Below are positions 1-9,368 of a stretch of 64,000 nucleotides of DNA, piece by piece (within the stretch, counting starts at the first letter, position 1; each line of letters opens with the position of its first letter). Position numbers and translations under genes: made by a program. Under the pieces are notes generated by a model that was given only the letters and a program-made list of their open reading frames with translations, had not been told where the DNA came from and ran no database searches. The stretch lies in contig JAFFJZ010000009.1 of NCBI GenBank assembly GCA_018340375.1, positions 992,001 through 1,056,000 of the forward strand, in the 5' to 3' direction. Source of the stretch: Gonatopus flavifemur. Its lineage: Eukaryota; Arthropoda; Insecta; Hymenoptera; Dryinidae.

Positions 1-532
1 TAAAAAGTTGTTAATAAACAAATTTCAGGAACAAATTCTTTATAAATAAATTATACAAAAAAAAAACCTTTCTCTAACGAAATCGTGAATCTTTTAAGAA
101 GACCATATCAGAAATCGAATATTGAAGAATTGTTTGAACAATTTGTTATAAAAAATTTTATAAACAAATTGAATCTATAAATTACCATTTAAATATTTGA
201 ACTAACTCAAATAATAGAACGAAAAGAGCAGATATCGAATTTTCGATTTTATAAACAGTTTCTTTTGTTATAAACAATTTTTGTTGTTCTCATAAATAAA
301 TAATAAAAGAAAATTCAAAAAAAAGAAGTCCAGGAGAACTTCTCAATACAAATTGAACAAACAATCAAATAAGTAGAATAAATGAATAAACAAAAATTAA
401 ATAAATAATCAATCATTAATGATAGAATAAACAGAAGACAACTTCTTATCGAATCAATTAGAGATACATTATATTAAACATTGAATAAATGAATAATTGA
501 GAAAATACCCAAATAATTATATAATCGAGTAA
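1..532 (+). other. Untranslated leader before gag
   Basis: Very A/T-rich sequence without a long reading frame, leading into the gag ATG at 533. A pyrimidine-poor CAG at about 26-28 could be a splice acceptor, but nothing proves it. No primer-binding site can be recognised, so LTR and PBS are assumed to lie upstream of the window. Confidence 0.5.
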
Positions 533-2500
533 ATGTCAGGCGTTAATACACGCAGTCAAACTAAAAAACTGAAAGAATCATCAGAAGATAAAACCCTTGA
601 TCGAAACCCGTCTACATCGAAGGAAAGCGATAAGGACAAAGACTTCAGTAATATCAAGGACCCTTTTTCATCTGAATCGAAACTCTTATATACACCCAAG
701 AAGGAAGATACCAAAGGAAGTACTAAAGAAACAAACAAGGAACGAAGTACCCAAGAAGTTAGTGAGATAGAAAAGGAAAGCAACACCCAAGAAACTGAAG
801 AGGTGAAAAGAGAGGGAAATACCCAAGAAACTAAGGACACAGAAGAAGACTCGTATCATACTGTAGAAGACGAATCATCAGACTCAGTGGAAAACACTGT
901 TGTCACTAACATACCACTTCGAAGAACTAAGATTACTAGTAAATCAAGTATTAATTCAAAAGCCACAATCCGTGGTATTAGGAATAATAAAATCAGATAT
1001 AATAAAACACCTTCTAAGAAAACTAAAAGACCGCGCAAAATGGCGAATTTTGTAAAAATTCAGGATGCAATATCGTTGATTCCTGTATTTTCAGGAGCCC
1101 GCGATGGTGCTGGATTCAACGAATTTGCTGCAGCCTGTACTGAAGCGAGAACTCTTGTAGATCCAGCACAGGAAAGAAATTTTACTACACTAATTCGTTC
1201 AAAATTACGGGACGGGGCATTACATATTGCCCGCAGCTCAAACCCAGGAACCGTCGCTCTGCTTATCGACGCCCTGAGAGGAATTTATGCTGCTCGAGAG
1301 TCCACGATAGATTTGATAGGAAAACTTGGAACCTTGTGTCAACAAACTAATGAAGATGCCGCTTCCTATTTTAGTAGAGCTAGGAAATTAGGCTCCAGAA
1401 TCATAGAAGCATACAAAAACGAAAACGAGAATGCTATCACTGAAGCCAAGAGGATTGAATTGGAAACAGCCGTATGTAGAGCTTTCGTACGAGGGCTGAA
1501 ACAAGAAATATACAATCTAATGGAAGAAAGAACAGATTTGAATGCTGCTGGACCACAAGCCATTACTTTGGAAAAAGAAATTGCGACTCAAAGATCATTA
1601 AGAAATCTCTCTTTGAAGGATGAAAAATGCGTTATGTGCGACAAATTCGGACACGAATCAGAAAAATGTCAAAAATTACATAACGTAAAGTCAGAAAATT
1701 CCACACGATGTCAAATTTGCAATCGTGATGGACATACTGCCGTTCAATGCAATAAATATAAAAACTTTAATGATAATAATCAGGCACAATGTCAACTCTG
1801 TAAAAAATACGGACATGAAGCCAACGTATGCAGAAGTGATACGACTAGATGTAATGTCTGCAATAGACGAGGACATACAGCACGAGAATGTCGAGATGCA
1901 TTTCGACGAAATTCTGACACTTGTCAAATCTGCAAGAAGATAGGACATCAAGCTGACGAATGTCGATACTATGCACCCATAAAGACTGTGCAATTCAAAA
2001 AATGTCAAAAATGTGATTCAATGGAACACACCATCGAACGTTGTCCATTGAATAAACCATGTCCAAAATGCAACCGAATGGGACATTTCGCGAGGGACTG
2101 TAGGAATTTCATCCTTTGCCAATATTGCAAGAGAAATGGACATGAAGCCATAAACTGTCCAGAAATTTCTATGGGAACTCCACAGAGCTCAACTGTGTGC
2201 CAGTTCTGCAAGAGAACGGGACATACTGCCGAAATGTGTTATAAATTGAAATCCCAAATGACTACTCGTAAATTCTGCACTTTCTGTAAAGATCATTCCC
2301 ATACAATTGAAGAATGTAACGTCCGGAAAGCCTCTCAAAACATAAGGAGCTCGGGAAACTCCCAGAGCCTCCCTCAGAGGGAGGCTGGAACTCAAAATCA
2401 ATTTCCACCACGCAACCAGAATACTACACGTCCGAATCAAAACGTACACTACGTGATGATTCACGCGGACGATATTATCGAGCAGCAAACGTCAAATTAA
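533..2500 (+). CDS. gag: Gag polyprotein with ten CCHC zinc knuckles
   Basis: A 655-residue structural protein. Residues 1-170 are hydrophilic and low-complexity, rich in Lys, Glu, Ser and Thr. Residues about 175-360 look like a helical Ty3/gypsy-type capsid region. Residues 366-595 hold ten knuckles of the exact form C-X2-C-X4-H-X4-C, the first beginning CVMC and the last CTFC. The tail is rich in Asn, Gln and Arg. Gypsy-group Gags usually carry one or two knuckles and errantivirus Gags often none, so the array is exceptional. Knuckles bind nucleic acid and normally serve genome packaging. The ATG is the first in a long open frame after stop-rich leader. The pol frame overlaps the 3' end in the -1 frame. 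No interruption is seen. Confidence 0.9.
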   Translation: MSGVNTRSQTKKLKESSEDKTLDRNPSTSKESDKDKDFSNIKDPFSSESKLLYTPKKEDTKGSTKETNKERSTQEVSEIEKESNTQETEEVKREGNTQETKDTEEDSYHTVEDESSDSVENTVVTNIPLRRTKITSKSSINSKATIRGIRNNKIRYNKTPSKKTKRPRKMANFVKIQDAISLIPVFSGARDGAGFNEFAAACTEARTLVDPAQERNFTTLIRSKLRDGALHIARSSNPGTVALLIDALRGIYAARESTIDLIGKLGTLCQQTNEDAASYFSRARKLGSRIIEAYKNENENAITEAKRIELETAVCRAFVRGLKQEIYNLMEERTDLNAAGPQAITLEKEIATQRSLRNLSLKDEKCVMCDKFGHESEKCQKLHNVKSENSTRCQICNRDGHTAVQCNKYKNFNDNNQAQCQLCKKYGHEANVCRSDTTRCNVCNRRGHTARECRDAFRRNSDTCQICKKIGHQADECRYYAPIKTVQFKKCQKCDSMEHTIERCPLNKPCPKCNRMGHFARDCRNFILCQYCKRNGHEAINCPEISMGTPQSSTVCQFCKRTGHTAEMCYKLKSQMTTRKFCTFCKDHSHTIEECNVRKASQNIRSSGNSQSLPQREAGTQNQFPPRNQNTTRPNQNVHYVMIHADDIIEQQTSN

Positions 2501-2529
2501 CTTTAGAACAACACTCCCCTGCAATCAAA

Positions 2530-4746
2530 GTGAAAATAGGATCACGAATAGTTACCTTCCTATTAGATTCAGGAGCAGGAGTATGCTTAATTAAAGAAAA
2601 TATTATAAAGGATCTAACCCCGATAAATACCGATGAAATCCTCTATTTATCTGGAATTTCACCAAACACAGTCCCTACCATTGGAAAATTGGATATGAAG
2701 CTCATAGGTCATGTACCCACCTTTCATGTGGTACCAGACGACTTTCCTATCGAACACGACGGAATAATAGGAGTAACTTTCCTGTCGGAACAACAAGCAA
2801 AAATCAATTGGGAGAAGAATTGTTTGGAACTAAAGGAAACAACAATCCCTTTTCTCCAAGAGACTAAAATATACAATATTCTTCCTCGTACTCGACAAAT
2901 CATTAAAATTCAATTGAAAAAGAATGAACTAAATGAAGGATACGTATCTCGAATAAATATAGCTGCTGGCATATATATGGGAAATGCTATAGTAAAAAAT
3001 TATAATGGCTACACCTACATGCCAATCGTCAACGCTACAGATGAAAACATTCGAGTAAAATTACCAAAACTTGAATTGGAAGAACTTGAAAGAATAAACT
3101 CAAATCCCATGAAAACAACCAAGAAACGGATCACCAATCGAAAAAAGAGAAATCTTTATAAAATTTCAAATAAATCGGTGGAATTAAATGAAAAAGAAAA
3201 TGAGAGATTTGAAATAACCAAACAATTATTGAGGTTGAATCACCTCAATCAAGAGGAGAAAGAAGAAGTCGAAACTTTAATCAAATATAGTTTAGACCGA
3301 TTTCATATCCCTGGAGATAACCTAACACATACAAATGTATTGGATCATGGAATACCAACTACTGACGACAAACCTATCCATACTAAGCAGTATAGGTTTC
3401 CTCCCAACTTGAAAGAAGAAATAATTAGACAAGTTGATGAATTATTAAATAATAATATCATTCAACCATCACAATCTCCATACAACACTCCCGTATGGAT
3501 CGTCCCGAAGAAAGCAGACAGCCATGGGAATAAACGATGGAGACTTGTATTAGATTTTCGTTCATTAAACGAAAAAACGGTCAATAACGCCTACCCATTA
3601 CCAAATATCACCGAGATCTTGGACCAGTTAGGAGATGCTAAATATTTTAGCACATTTGATCTCGCTTCTGGATTCCACCAAATAAAAATGAGTGATAAAG
3701 ACAAACACAAAACGGCATTTTCAACTCCACACGGACATTACGAGTTCGTAAGGATGCCGTTTGGATTAAAAAACGCACCAGCAACTTTCCAACATCTTAT
3801 GGATATTGTATTAACGGGTTTACAAGGAGTGGAACTCTTCGTATATTTGGACGACATCGTTATATACGCTAAAACTCTGAGTGAACACCGGAAGAAATAT
3901 TTAAACTTGATTGCACGATTGAGAGAAGCTAACCTCAAATTACAACCCGACAAGTGTGAATTTTTATGCCGAGAAGTTGCATACCTTGGTCATATAATTT
4001 CAGATGAAGGATTAAAACCTGATCCAAAAAAGATAGAAGCCGTACGAAGATTCCCTACCCCCAAAAATCCCAAGAACATTAAACAATTTTTGGGATTGAC
4101 CGGATATTATCGTCGGTTCATCCATAATTTTTCTAAAATTTCAAAACCATTAACAAAATTGTTGCAGAAAGATATTCCCTTTGAATGGAACCATGAACAA
4201 CAGGAATCTTTTGAAGCTTTGAAATACTGCTTATGCCAAGAACCAGTGCTTTAATATCCTGATTTCAACAAACCATTCTTATTAACCACCGATGCGAGTG
4301 GATACGCTATAGCGGGAATATTGAGTCAAGGACCAGTTGGGAAGGATCGACCCTGCGCCTATGTATCAAGATTATTAAACCAAACTGAAATGAAGTACAG
4401 TACATACGAGAAGGAAGCACTTGCAATTTTATACAGTGTTTCTCAATTTCGTCCGTACTTATATGGGAGAAAATTCACCATCGTGACAGATCACAAACCT
4501 CTTGTGTGGATGAGGACTGCAAAAGACCCAACTTCACGTCTAACTAGATGGAGACTTAAACTCGAAGAGTACGACTTTGATATAATTCATAAAGCTGGAA
4601 AAACGAACGTCAATGCTGACGCTCTTTCAAGGAACCCACCCATCGCCGACGAAGATATTGTGATAAATGAACGAGAAGAACACGTGAATCATGAAGAAAT
4701 AATCGAGGATGTTAAAATACTGAAGTTCAACCTAGAAGATCCATGA
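2530..4746 (+). pseudogene. pol: Pol part 1: protease, reverse transcriptase, RNase H, broken by one TAA
   Basis: The frame is open upstream of 2530 into the end of gag, in the -1 frame relative to gag, which fits a frameshift-made Gag-Pol; no canonical slippery heptamer was recognised. The aspartic protease site DSGAG is near residue 13. The RT has the YLDDIVIYA active site near residue 439 and the TGYYRRFI thumb motif. RNase H follows with TDASGYA, the YEKEALAIL helix and NADALSR. One in-frame TAA at 4252-4254 falls where relatives have Gln in an L-Q-YPDF context, so a single CAA-to-TAA change explains it. Downstream the same frame stays open to TGA at 4744. Otherwise the copy looks functional. 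Confidence 0.88.
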
Positions 4747-6728
4747 GAATCCCCAAACTCACAGAAAAGGGACAACAATATCGTAACGAAATTAAAAAGA
4801 AAAATCGTCAAATTGAAGAAGAATCCCTGGAAAAACTGGAAGAATTCATCGAAAAATTTAACGGTGATGGAAATCCATTGAATCAACCCGAAAATCTACC
4901 CGATCAATCAAATTACCAAAAATCACTAGTCGATTTTCATGAAAATTACCATGACAACGCACCTGACGAAAATCAAAATGACCCAGAGAAAGAATCTATC
5001 TATGAGTCAGAACATGAAGATGCATACTACGAACGACCGAATAGAGACACAGTAGAAGGTTACAACGAGGTGGCCTACAATCAAAACCCTGTATATAGTG
5101 AGGATGATGAAAACTCGAATGATGAACCCAATAAAGAAAACTTACTAGATCTTTCAAATGAAAACGAGAACTTAGATTATGAAGAATCTGACGAAGAAGA
5201 AACATACGAAAACTTGTACAAAGATTTAAATAAGTTAATTTTAGGCTCGAATATATATGAATCGAGAGATCCCTTAGAGTTAAAAAAGGATAACTATACC
5301 CTCTTTCTCAATGACCAAGGAAATCCTTTCGAACCAATCATCAAAGATTTTTCAGAAAAATTTGATATGGGATGTTTCAAACCATCGGATTTGGGAAGAT
5401 GTATGGCAATTAAGAAAGGAACTAGATGGTGGTTTGGACTTTATATCGAACCATCTGATGGAATCCCAACAGTGCGAGAAACCATGATGCATCTACAAAG
5501 TTCGATTCGAGAAATGAAATTATTTATGAGATTGAATGAGATGAGTAGTTGTTGCGTTCCAAAAATTGAATTTACTAATGAGCTCAATTGGGATAGAGTT
5601 GTAATCGAGTTCAACAAGGAATTTTGTCACATTCCCATAAGACTTACCTTTTGCCTGGGAATAGTGAAAATTCCCGAAATATCAATTAGAAGACAATTGA
5701 TTGAAGAAGCCCATGATTCAACTACTGGCGGACATAAAGGAGTAGCGAAAACCTTTAATCGCTTACGTTTGAATTATTACTGGGAATACATCAAAGAAGA
5801 TGTTCAAAACTATATTTCAGGATGTCTTCCATGTAAACTAAAAAAGGTTACTAGAACCCGGACTCGACAACCAATGATAGTCACTGATACGCCAGGTTAT
5901 GCTTTCGAAAAAATTGCATTGGATATTGTGGGACCGTTTCCCCCTACGCAAGAAGGGAACCGTTATATTCTCACGATGCAATGTTTATTGACTAAACATT
6001 GTACCGGAGCAATATTGAAGAATGCAACTGCGCCTTCTATTGCAAATGCATTTCTGAAACAATTCCTTTGTATTTACGGAGCACCGAAGATAATATTGAC
6101 TGATCAAGGTACTAATTTTATCTCTAAATTTATGCAAACTATAACCAAACGACTAAATATACGACAATTAAAATCTACCGCGTTTCATCCTCAAACCAAC
6201 GGTTCTCTAGAGAGATCTCATGCCGTTTTAGTTGAATATCTTAGACAATACGTTTCGAAGGATTCCGAATGGGATCAATGGGTTGAATTAGCAATGCTAT
6301 CGTACAATACTAGTGTACATGAGAGTACAAAAAGAACTCCTTATGAGTTAGTTTTTGGAAAATTTCCCTTATTACCTTCTGCTCAGTCTCTACCACCTTA
6401 CGAGCAGTCGAGAACTTATGACGAATACTTGATCAAATTGATGGCTCGTTTGGACGGATACCAACGCAAAGCCAGAGAGAATCTTAGGATAGCTAAAGAA
6501 AAATCGAAACAGCACTACGATCGTTCCTCAAGAATTATAAAATTCAAAGCAGGAGATTTAGTTTTTCTAAAAAAGGGAATGAAGCCCAAGAAATTAGAAA
6601 ACCTATACGAAGGACCCTATAGGATCCTAGAAATTATCAATGATAAGACTGTAAAGTTGCAAATTAAAAAACAAGAGAAAATAGTTTCTGTTGATAGGAT
6701 AGTTTTATATAATGATCAAAGAGAGTAA
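4743..6728 (+). CDS. pol: Pol part 2: separate integrase frame with an acidic N-terminal extension
   Basis: A 661-residue open frame whose ATG overlaps the TGA of the preceding frame as ATGA. Residues 1-about 180 are strongly acidic and Asn-rich with no recognised domain. An uncharacterised stretch follows to about residue 310. Next come the HHCC zinc-binding region (HDSTTGGH then CLPC), the catalytic core (D in ALDIVGPF, D in LTDQGTNF, E in NGSLERSH) and a GPY/F-type C-terminal module (GDLVF, YEGPYRI). No chromodomain is seen. In most gypsy elements integrase is fused to RNase H in one frame. Here the step is -1, with only about 30 nt of overlap and no canonical slip site, which makes stop/restart translation more likely than frameshifting. 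The frame is intact. Confidence 0.9.
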   Translation: MRIPKLTEKGQQYRNEIKKKNRQIEEESLEKLEEFIEKFNGDGNPLNQPENLPDQSNYQKSLVDFHENYHDNAPDENQNDPEKESIYESEHEDAYYERPNRDTVEGYNEVAYNQNPVYSEDDENSNDEPNKENLLDLSNENENLDYEESDEEETYENLYKDLNKLILGSNIYESRDPLELKKDNYTLFLNDQGNPFEPIIKDFSEKFDMGCFKPSDLGRCMAIKKGTRWWFGLYIEPSDGIPTVRETMMHLQSSIREMKLFMRLNEMSSCCVPKIEFTNELNWDRVVIEFNKEFCHIPIRLTFCLGIVKIPEISIRRQLIEEAHDSTTGGHKGVAKTFNRLRLNYYWEYIKEDVQNYISGCLPCKLKKVTRTRTRQPMIVTDTPGYAFEKIALDIVGPFPPTQEGNRYILTMQCLLTKHCTGAILKNATAPSIANAFLKQFLCIYGAPKIILTDQGTNFISKFMQTITKRLNIRQLKSTAFHPQTNGSLERSHAVLVEYLRQYVSKDSEWDQWVELAMLSYNTSVHESTKRTPYELVFGKFPLLPSAQSLPPYEQSRTYDEYLIKLMARLDGYQRKARENLRIAKEKSKQHYDRSSRIIKFKAGDLVFLKKGMKPKKLENLYEGPYRILEIINDKTVKLQIKKQEKIVSVDRIVLYNDQRE

Positions 6729-7244
6729 TAGTGAGAATTGATTAGTAATTATATATATATATAACCCAGATATCAGTAATATTAGAAAAAAATATATATA
6801 AAAAATAAAAAAAATAAATAAAAAATAAAAAAAAACTATATATATATATTTTGATAATAATAAAGTACGAAATATTCAAATCCTTTTTTCTTTCTGATTC
6901 ATTGATCTATTTAATTTTTTTTTCTCTTCTCTCTACTTTTATACTATAATTTTAGTTTTTATGTCATTTTCCTCAAACAATTATACAATGAAGAGGAAAA
7001 GGAATAATAACATTTCAAATTTCGGCGTAATTTAGTATCTAGTTATTTGACTCACTATTACTCGCGAATTGAAATAATAATTTCACTCTTTTCAATTTTT
7101 CTTTGAGTGGAAATCTTAGTGCCCACACTACAACTAAACCACTGCTATTATTTCTTCCACTTACAGTACACTTACACGCACAAACACTATATATATACTA
7201 TATATATATCCTTTTGCGTAATCTTCATACCCTGCGAACCAGAG
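6729..7244 (+). other. AT-rich spacer between integrase and accessory frame
   Basis: TA-repeat blocks near 6753 and 6837, A-rich runs and pyrimidine tracts, without a credible reading frame. It ends just before the ATG at 7245, where a CCAG could serve as a splice acceptor for a subgenomic mRNA. That use is inference. Confidence 0.45.
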
Positions 7245-7676
7245 ATGGAATTTCCTAACGCTCCAGAGCCAGGAAAGCCTTCCAAGGGAATACCCGCTGA
7301 GGAAGTGATAAAATCCCATCGGGATGTACAACTTGCCAAATGGGGAATCCTGGACGTTAAAGGCTCACCTCGCGTGGATCAGAAAGCAGCTATTAGGAAA
7401 GCATGTAACAAAGGAAATTACAGAAACGACAAGAGCGTGACAATAAGATGGGTTGGAACATTTCCGAAGAAGATTCTCCTCCTTTCGAGAATCATCTCAA
7501 ACCAATTTCTGTTGTCAACTCTACGGAATCTTTGTCATTCAAGGACCTTGAAGATAAAGAGCCCGGATTTGAAGAGTTTTCAATATCCCCATCTTCTGAT
7601 ACGGAAGATGTTGATGAAAATATGGAGTTTCAGGATTGTTACCCTCTCAACACAATTAACTTTTGTAAAGGGATGA
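7245..7676 (+). CDS. Upstream piece of the accessory frame, out of frame with the main part
   Basis: From the ATG at 7245 about 65 residues read as a plausible hydrophilic, proline-containing protein (starting MEFPNAPEPGKP). After about 7440 the composition stops looking protein-like, while the overlapping frame beginning with ATG at 7448 takes over. Either this is the N-terminal exon or part of the next protein, separated by a -1 frameshift or a splice, or it is a short independent protein. The downstream half of this frame to 7676 is probably not real coding. No family is recognised. Confidence 0.4.
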   Translation: MEFPNAPEPGKPSKGIPAEEVIKSHRDVQLAKWGILDVKGSPRVDQKAAIRKACNKGNYRNDKSVTIRWVGTFPKKILLLSRIISNQFLLSTLRNLCHSRTLKIKSPDLKSFQYPHLLIRKMLMKIWSFRIVTLSTQLTFVKG

Positions 7677-9163
7677 ATGATTGTGGAAATTCGATTTTGA
7701 ATGATACTGAAGTAGAAACGAATGCCGTAACCTGTGACGCCCCTACTACTGAGAAACCCTCAGAGGAGAGAGTGTCCACGGGTGTTAACGTCGATACTCC
7801 TAAATCTACCCGCAGTAAAAAAACCCGCGTTTGCGACCGACTTATCTTTGAAAACGGAATAATTAGAGGATTGGATGGACGACGTTTCTCCAATCTTACT
7901 TGTTACCATTCACACGGACATTTAGATCTGACCTATCCCCAAGAACAAGCTAATAAGCATGACCTCGATTTCGGTGACTTTTGTTATGCGTGTGTGCATG
8001 ATTACAATTACGAGGAGTGGGTATTTCGGAAGAGAACCTTGGATGTTGCGATCGAGCGTGACTACTTGCTGGAGAGGAAGGTCTATGTCGACTATGACTC
8101 TGATTCTGATGACGAGGAAAAGATTATTTCGAGAAACCTCCTAATAGATTCTTACAAGATCCCTGCAAACAAAGGGATGTTCAATAACGAACTCAACAGT
8201 AAAATATTTCGGGAAAGGGTCGGAATTCGTGGAATAGAACCTGTAATTTTCAATAAATTAAAATGTAACAACTTGGAGCATGAATGGAGTGATATTCAAA
8301 GGAAAGCCTGCATATGTAGCATGGACCCTCGTGATCTATGTGATCCATGTGTTAAACAGGTGGATGAAGCCGAATGGGACTCCAGATGTAAAATCTTGGA
8401 CATTCCAGCCATCTACTTCCGATATGACAAAATAATGAAAAATAAATCGATTAAATCAGAACCCTTGAGAAAACATATACAAGTTGGATCAAGTCCAATC
8501 CCTGCCACTCAGCAAAATACTAACACACAGAAAACTCATAAAGGTGAAACCATCTATTGCGATAAAATAATATGAAATGGCAGTGTGATTAGAGGAGTTG
8601 ATGGTAGGTCATTCAACTCTTTGACTTGCATAAACGTCAAACACACAAATTGGTCTAGAATCCAACAGCATGCTTACTTACAAGACTTCGAGCCTAATGA
8701 TTTCTGTCCCGTATGCGTCTATCAGAAAGATGATTTGGAATGGTGATTTAGACGTTTCGCTCTGCAGGTTGCCACAGAACGATCCAAGGATTTTACTTTG
8801 GGAAGACTCATTAGCCATGACGACAAGACAGACAGACCATTGGCGTTGCCACCAAACTGTAAATTCGTTAACCCCTACAGGGAAATTGAGAATACTTCAC
8901 GCGAGGTTGCAACCCAATCCGTTGAGAAGTTAACTCAAAATTCGACCCAAAAACTCAAACAGAAAGCTACACATTTCAAATATATTCATGAAGCTGCTAA
9001 AGCTTTGAGAAAACCCTATCCTAAGGAAACGTCTAGTGTAGCAAACGAAAACATAATACAAATAAACTTCTGTCCGCAATGTGGAACAGACTTTCGCAAA
9101 ATCTCCATTAAACAAGCAAAATTCAAATTCTGTTTATATTGTGGAATGGAAATGCCAAATTAA
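7448..9163 (+). pseudogene. Accessory protein with three cysteine modules and a C-terminal zinc ribbon, two in-frame TGA codons
   Basis: I do not recognise this family. The frame runs 572 codons with TGA at 8573-8575 and 8744-8746. Residues 1-125 are acidic and Ser/Thr-rich. A module of about 55 residues then occurs three times: near residues 136-191, near 258-310, and at nt 8576-8743 after the first stop. Shared positions are R-G-[LIV]-[DE], F-x-x-L-x-C, a C-x-x-C-V pair and a closing E-W. An acidic Asp/Glu stretch lies near residue 215. The C terminus ends in a CPQCG...CLYCG pair about 26 residues apart, a zinc-ribbon pattern. It sits between pol and env, where complex retroviruses place regulatory genes. 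Nucleic-acid binding or regulation is a guess. Confidence 0.65.
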
Positions 9164-9175
9164 ATTCCATTGATT

Positions 9176-9195
9176 AAAAAAAAAAAAAAAAAAAA
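9176..9195 (+). repeat. 20-nt adenine homopolymer
   Basis: Twenty consecutive A residues directly after the accessory frame's stop and about 170 nt before the likely env start codon. It could be an internal A tract or a scar of a retroposed poly(A) end. Confidence 0.9.
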
Positions 9196-9368
9196 GAGGA
9201 TGAATCATAGTGACAACACCATATAAATACATAAATACTCAAGACACTCAGTACATTCAAAGTCCAATTTCTCAACTAATATCAAAATCACAGTCACCCT
9301 ATTCTTTCGTTATAAATCTTGACAAATACTCTATGAACTCAAATTCAAATCACCCCCCAGGAGCAAAA

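Noticed and set aside
556..2488. Minus-strand frames opposite gag
   Set aside because: Antisense shadows of the gag coding sequence with no protein features.
4252..4254. Programmed stop readthrough between RT and RNase H
   Set aside because: The position matches a conserved Gln and a single base change explains it; no evidence of a readthrough context.
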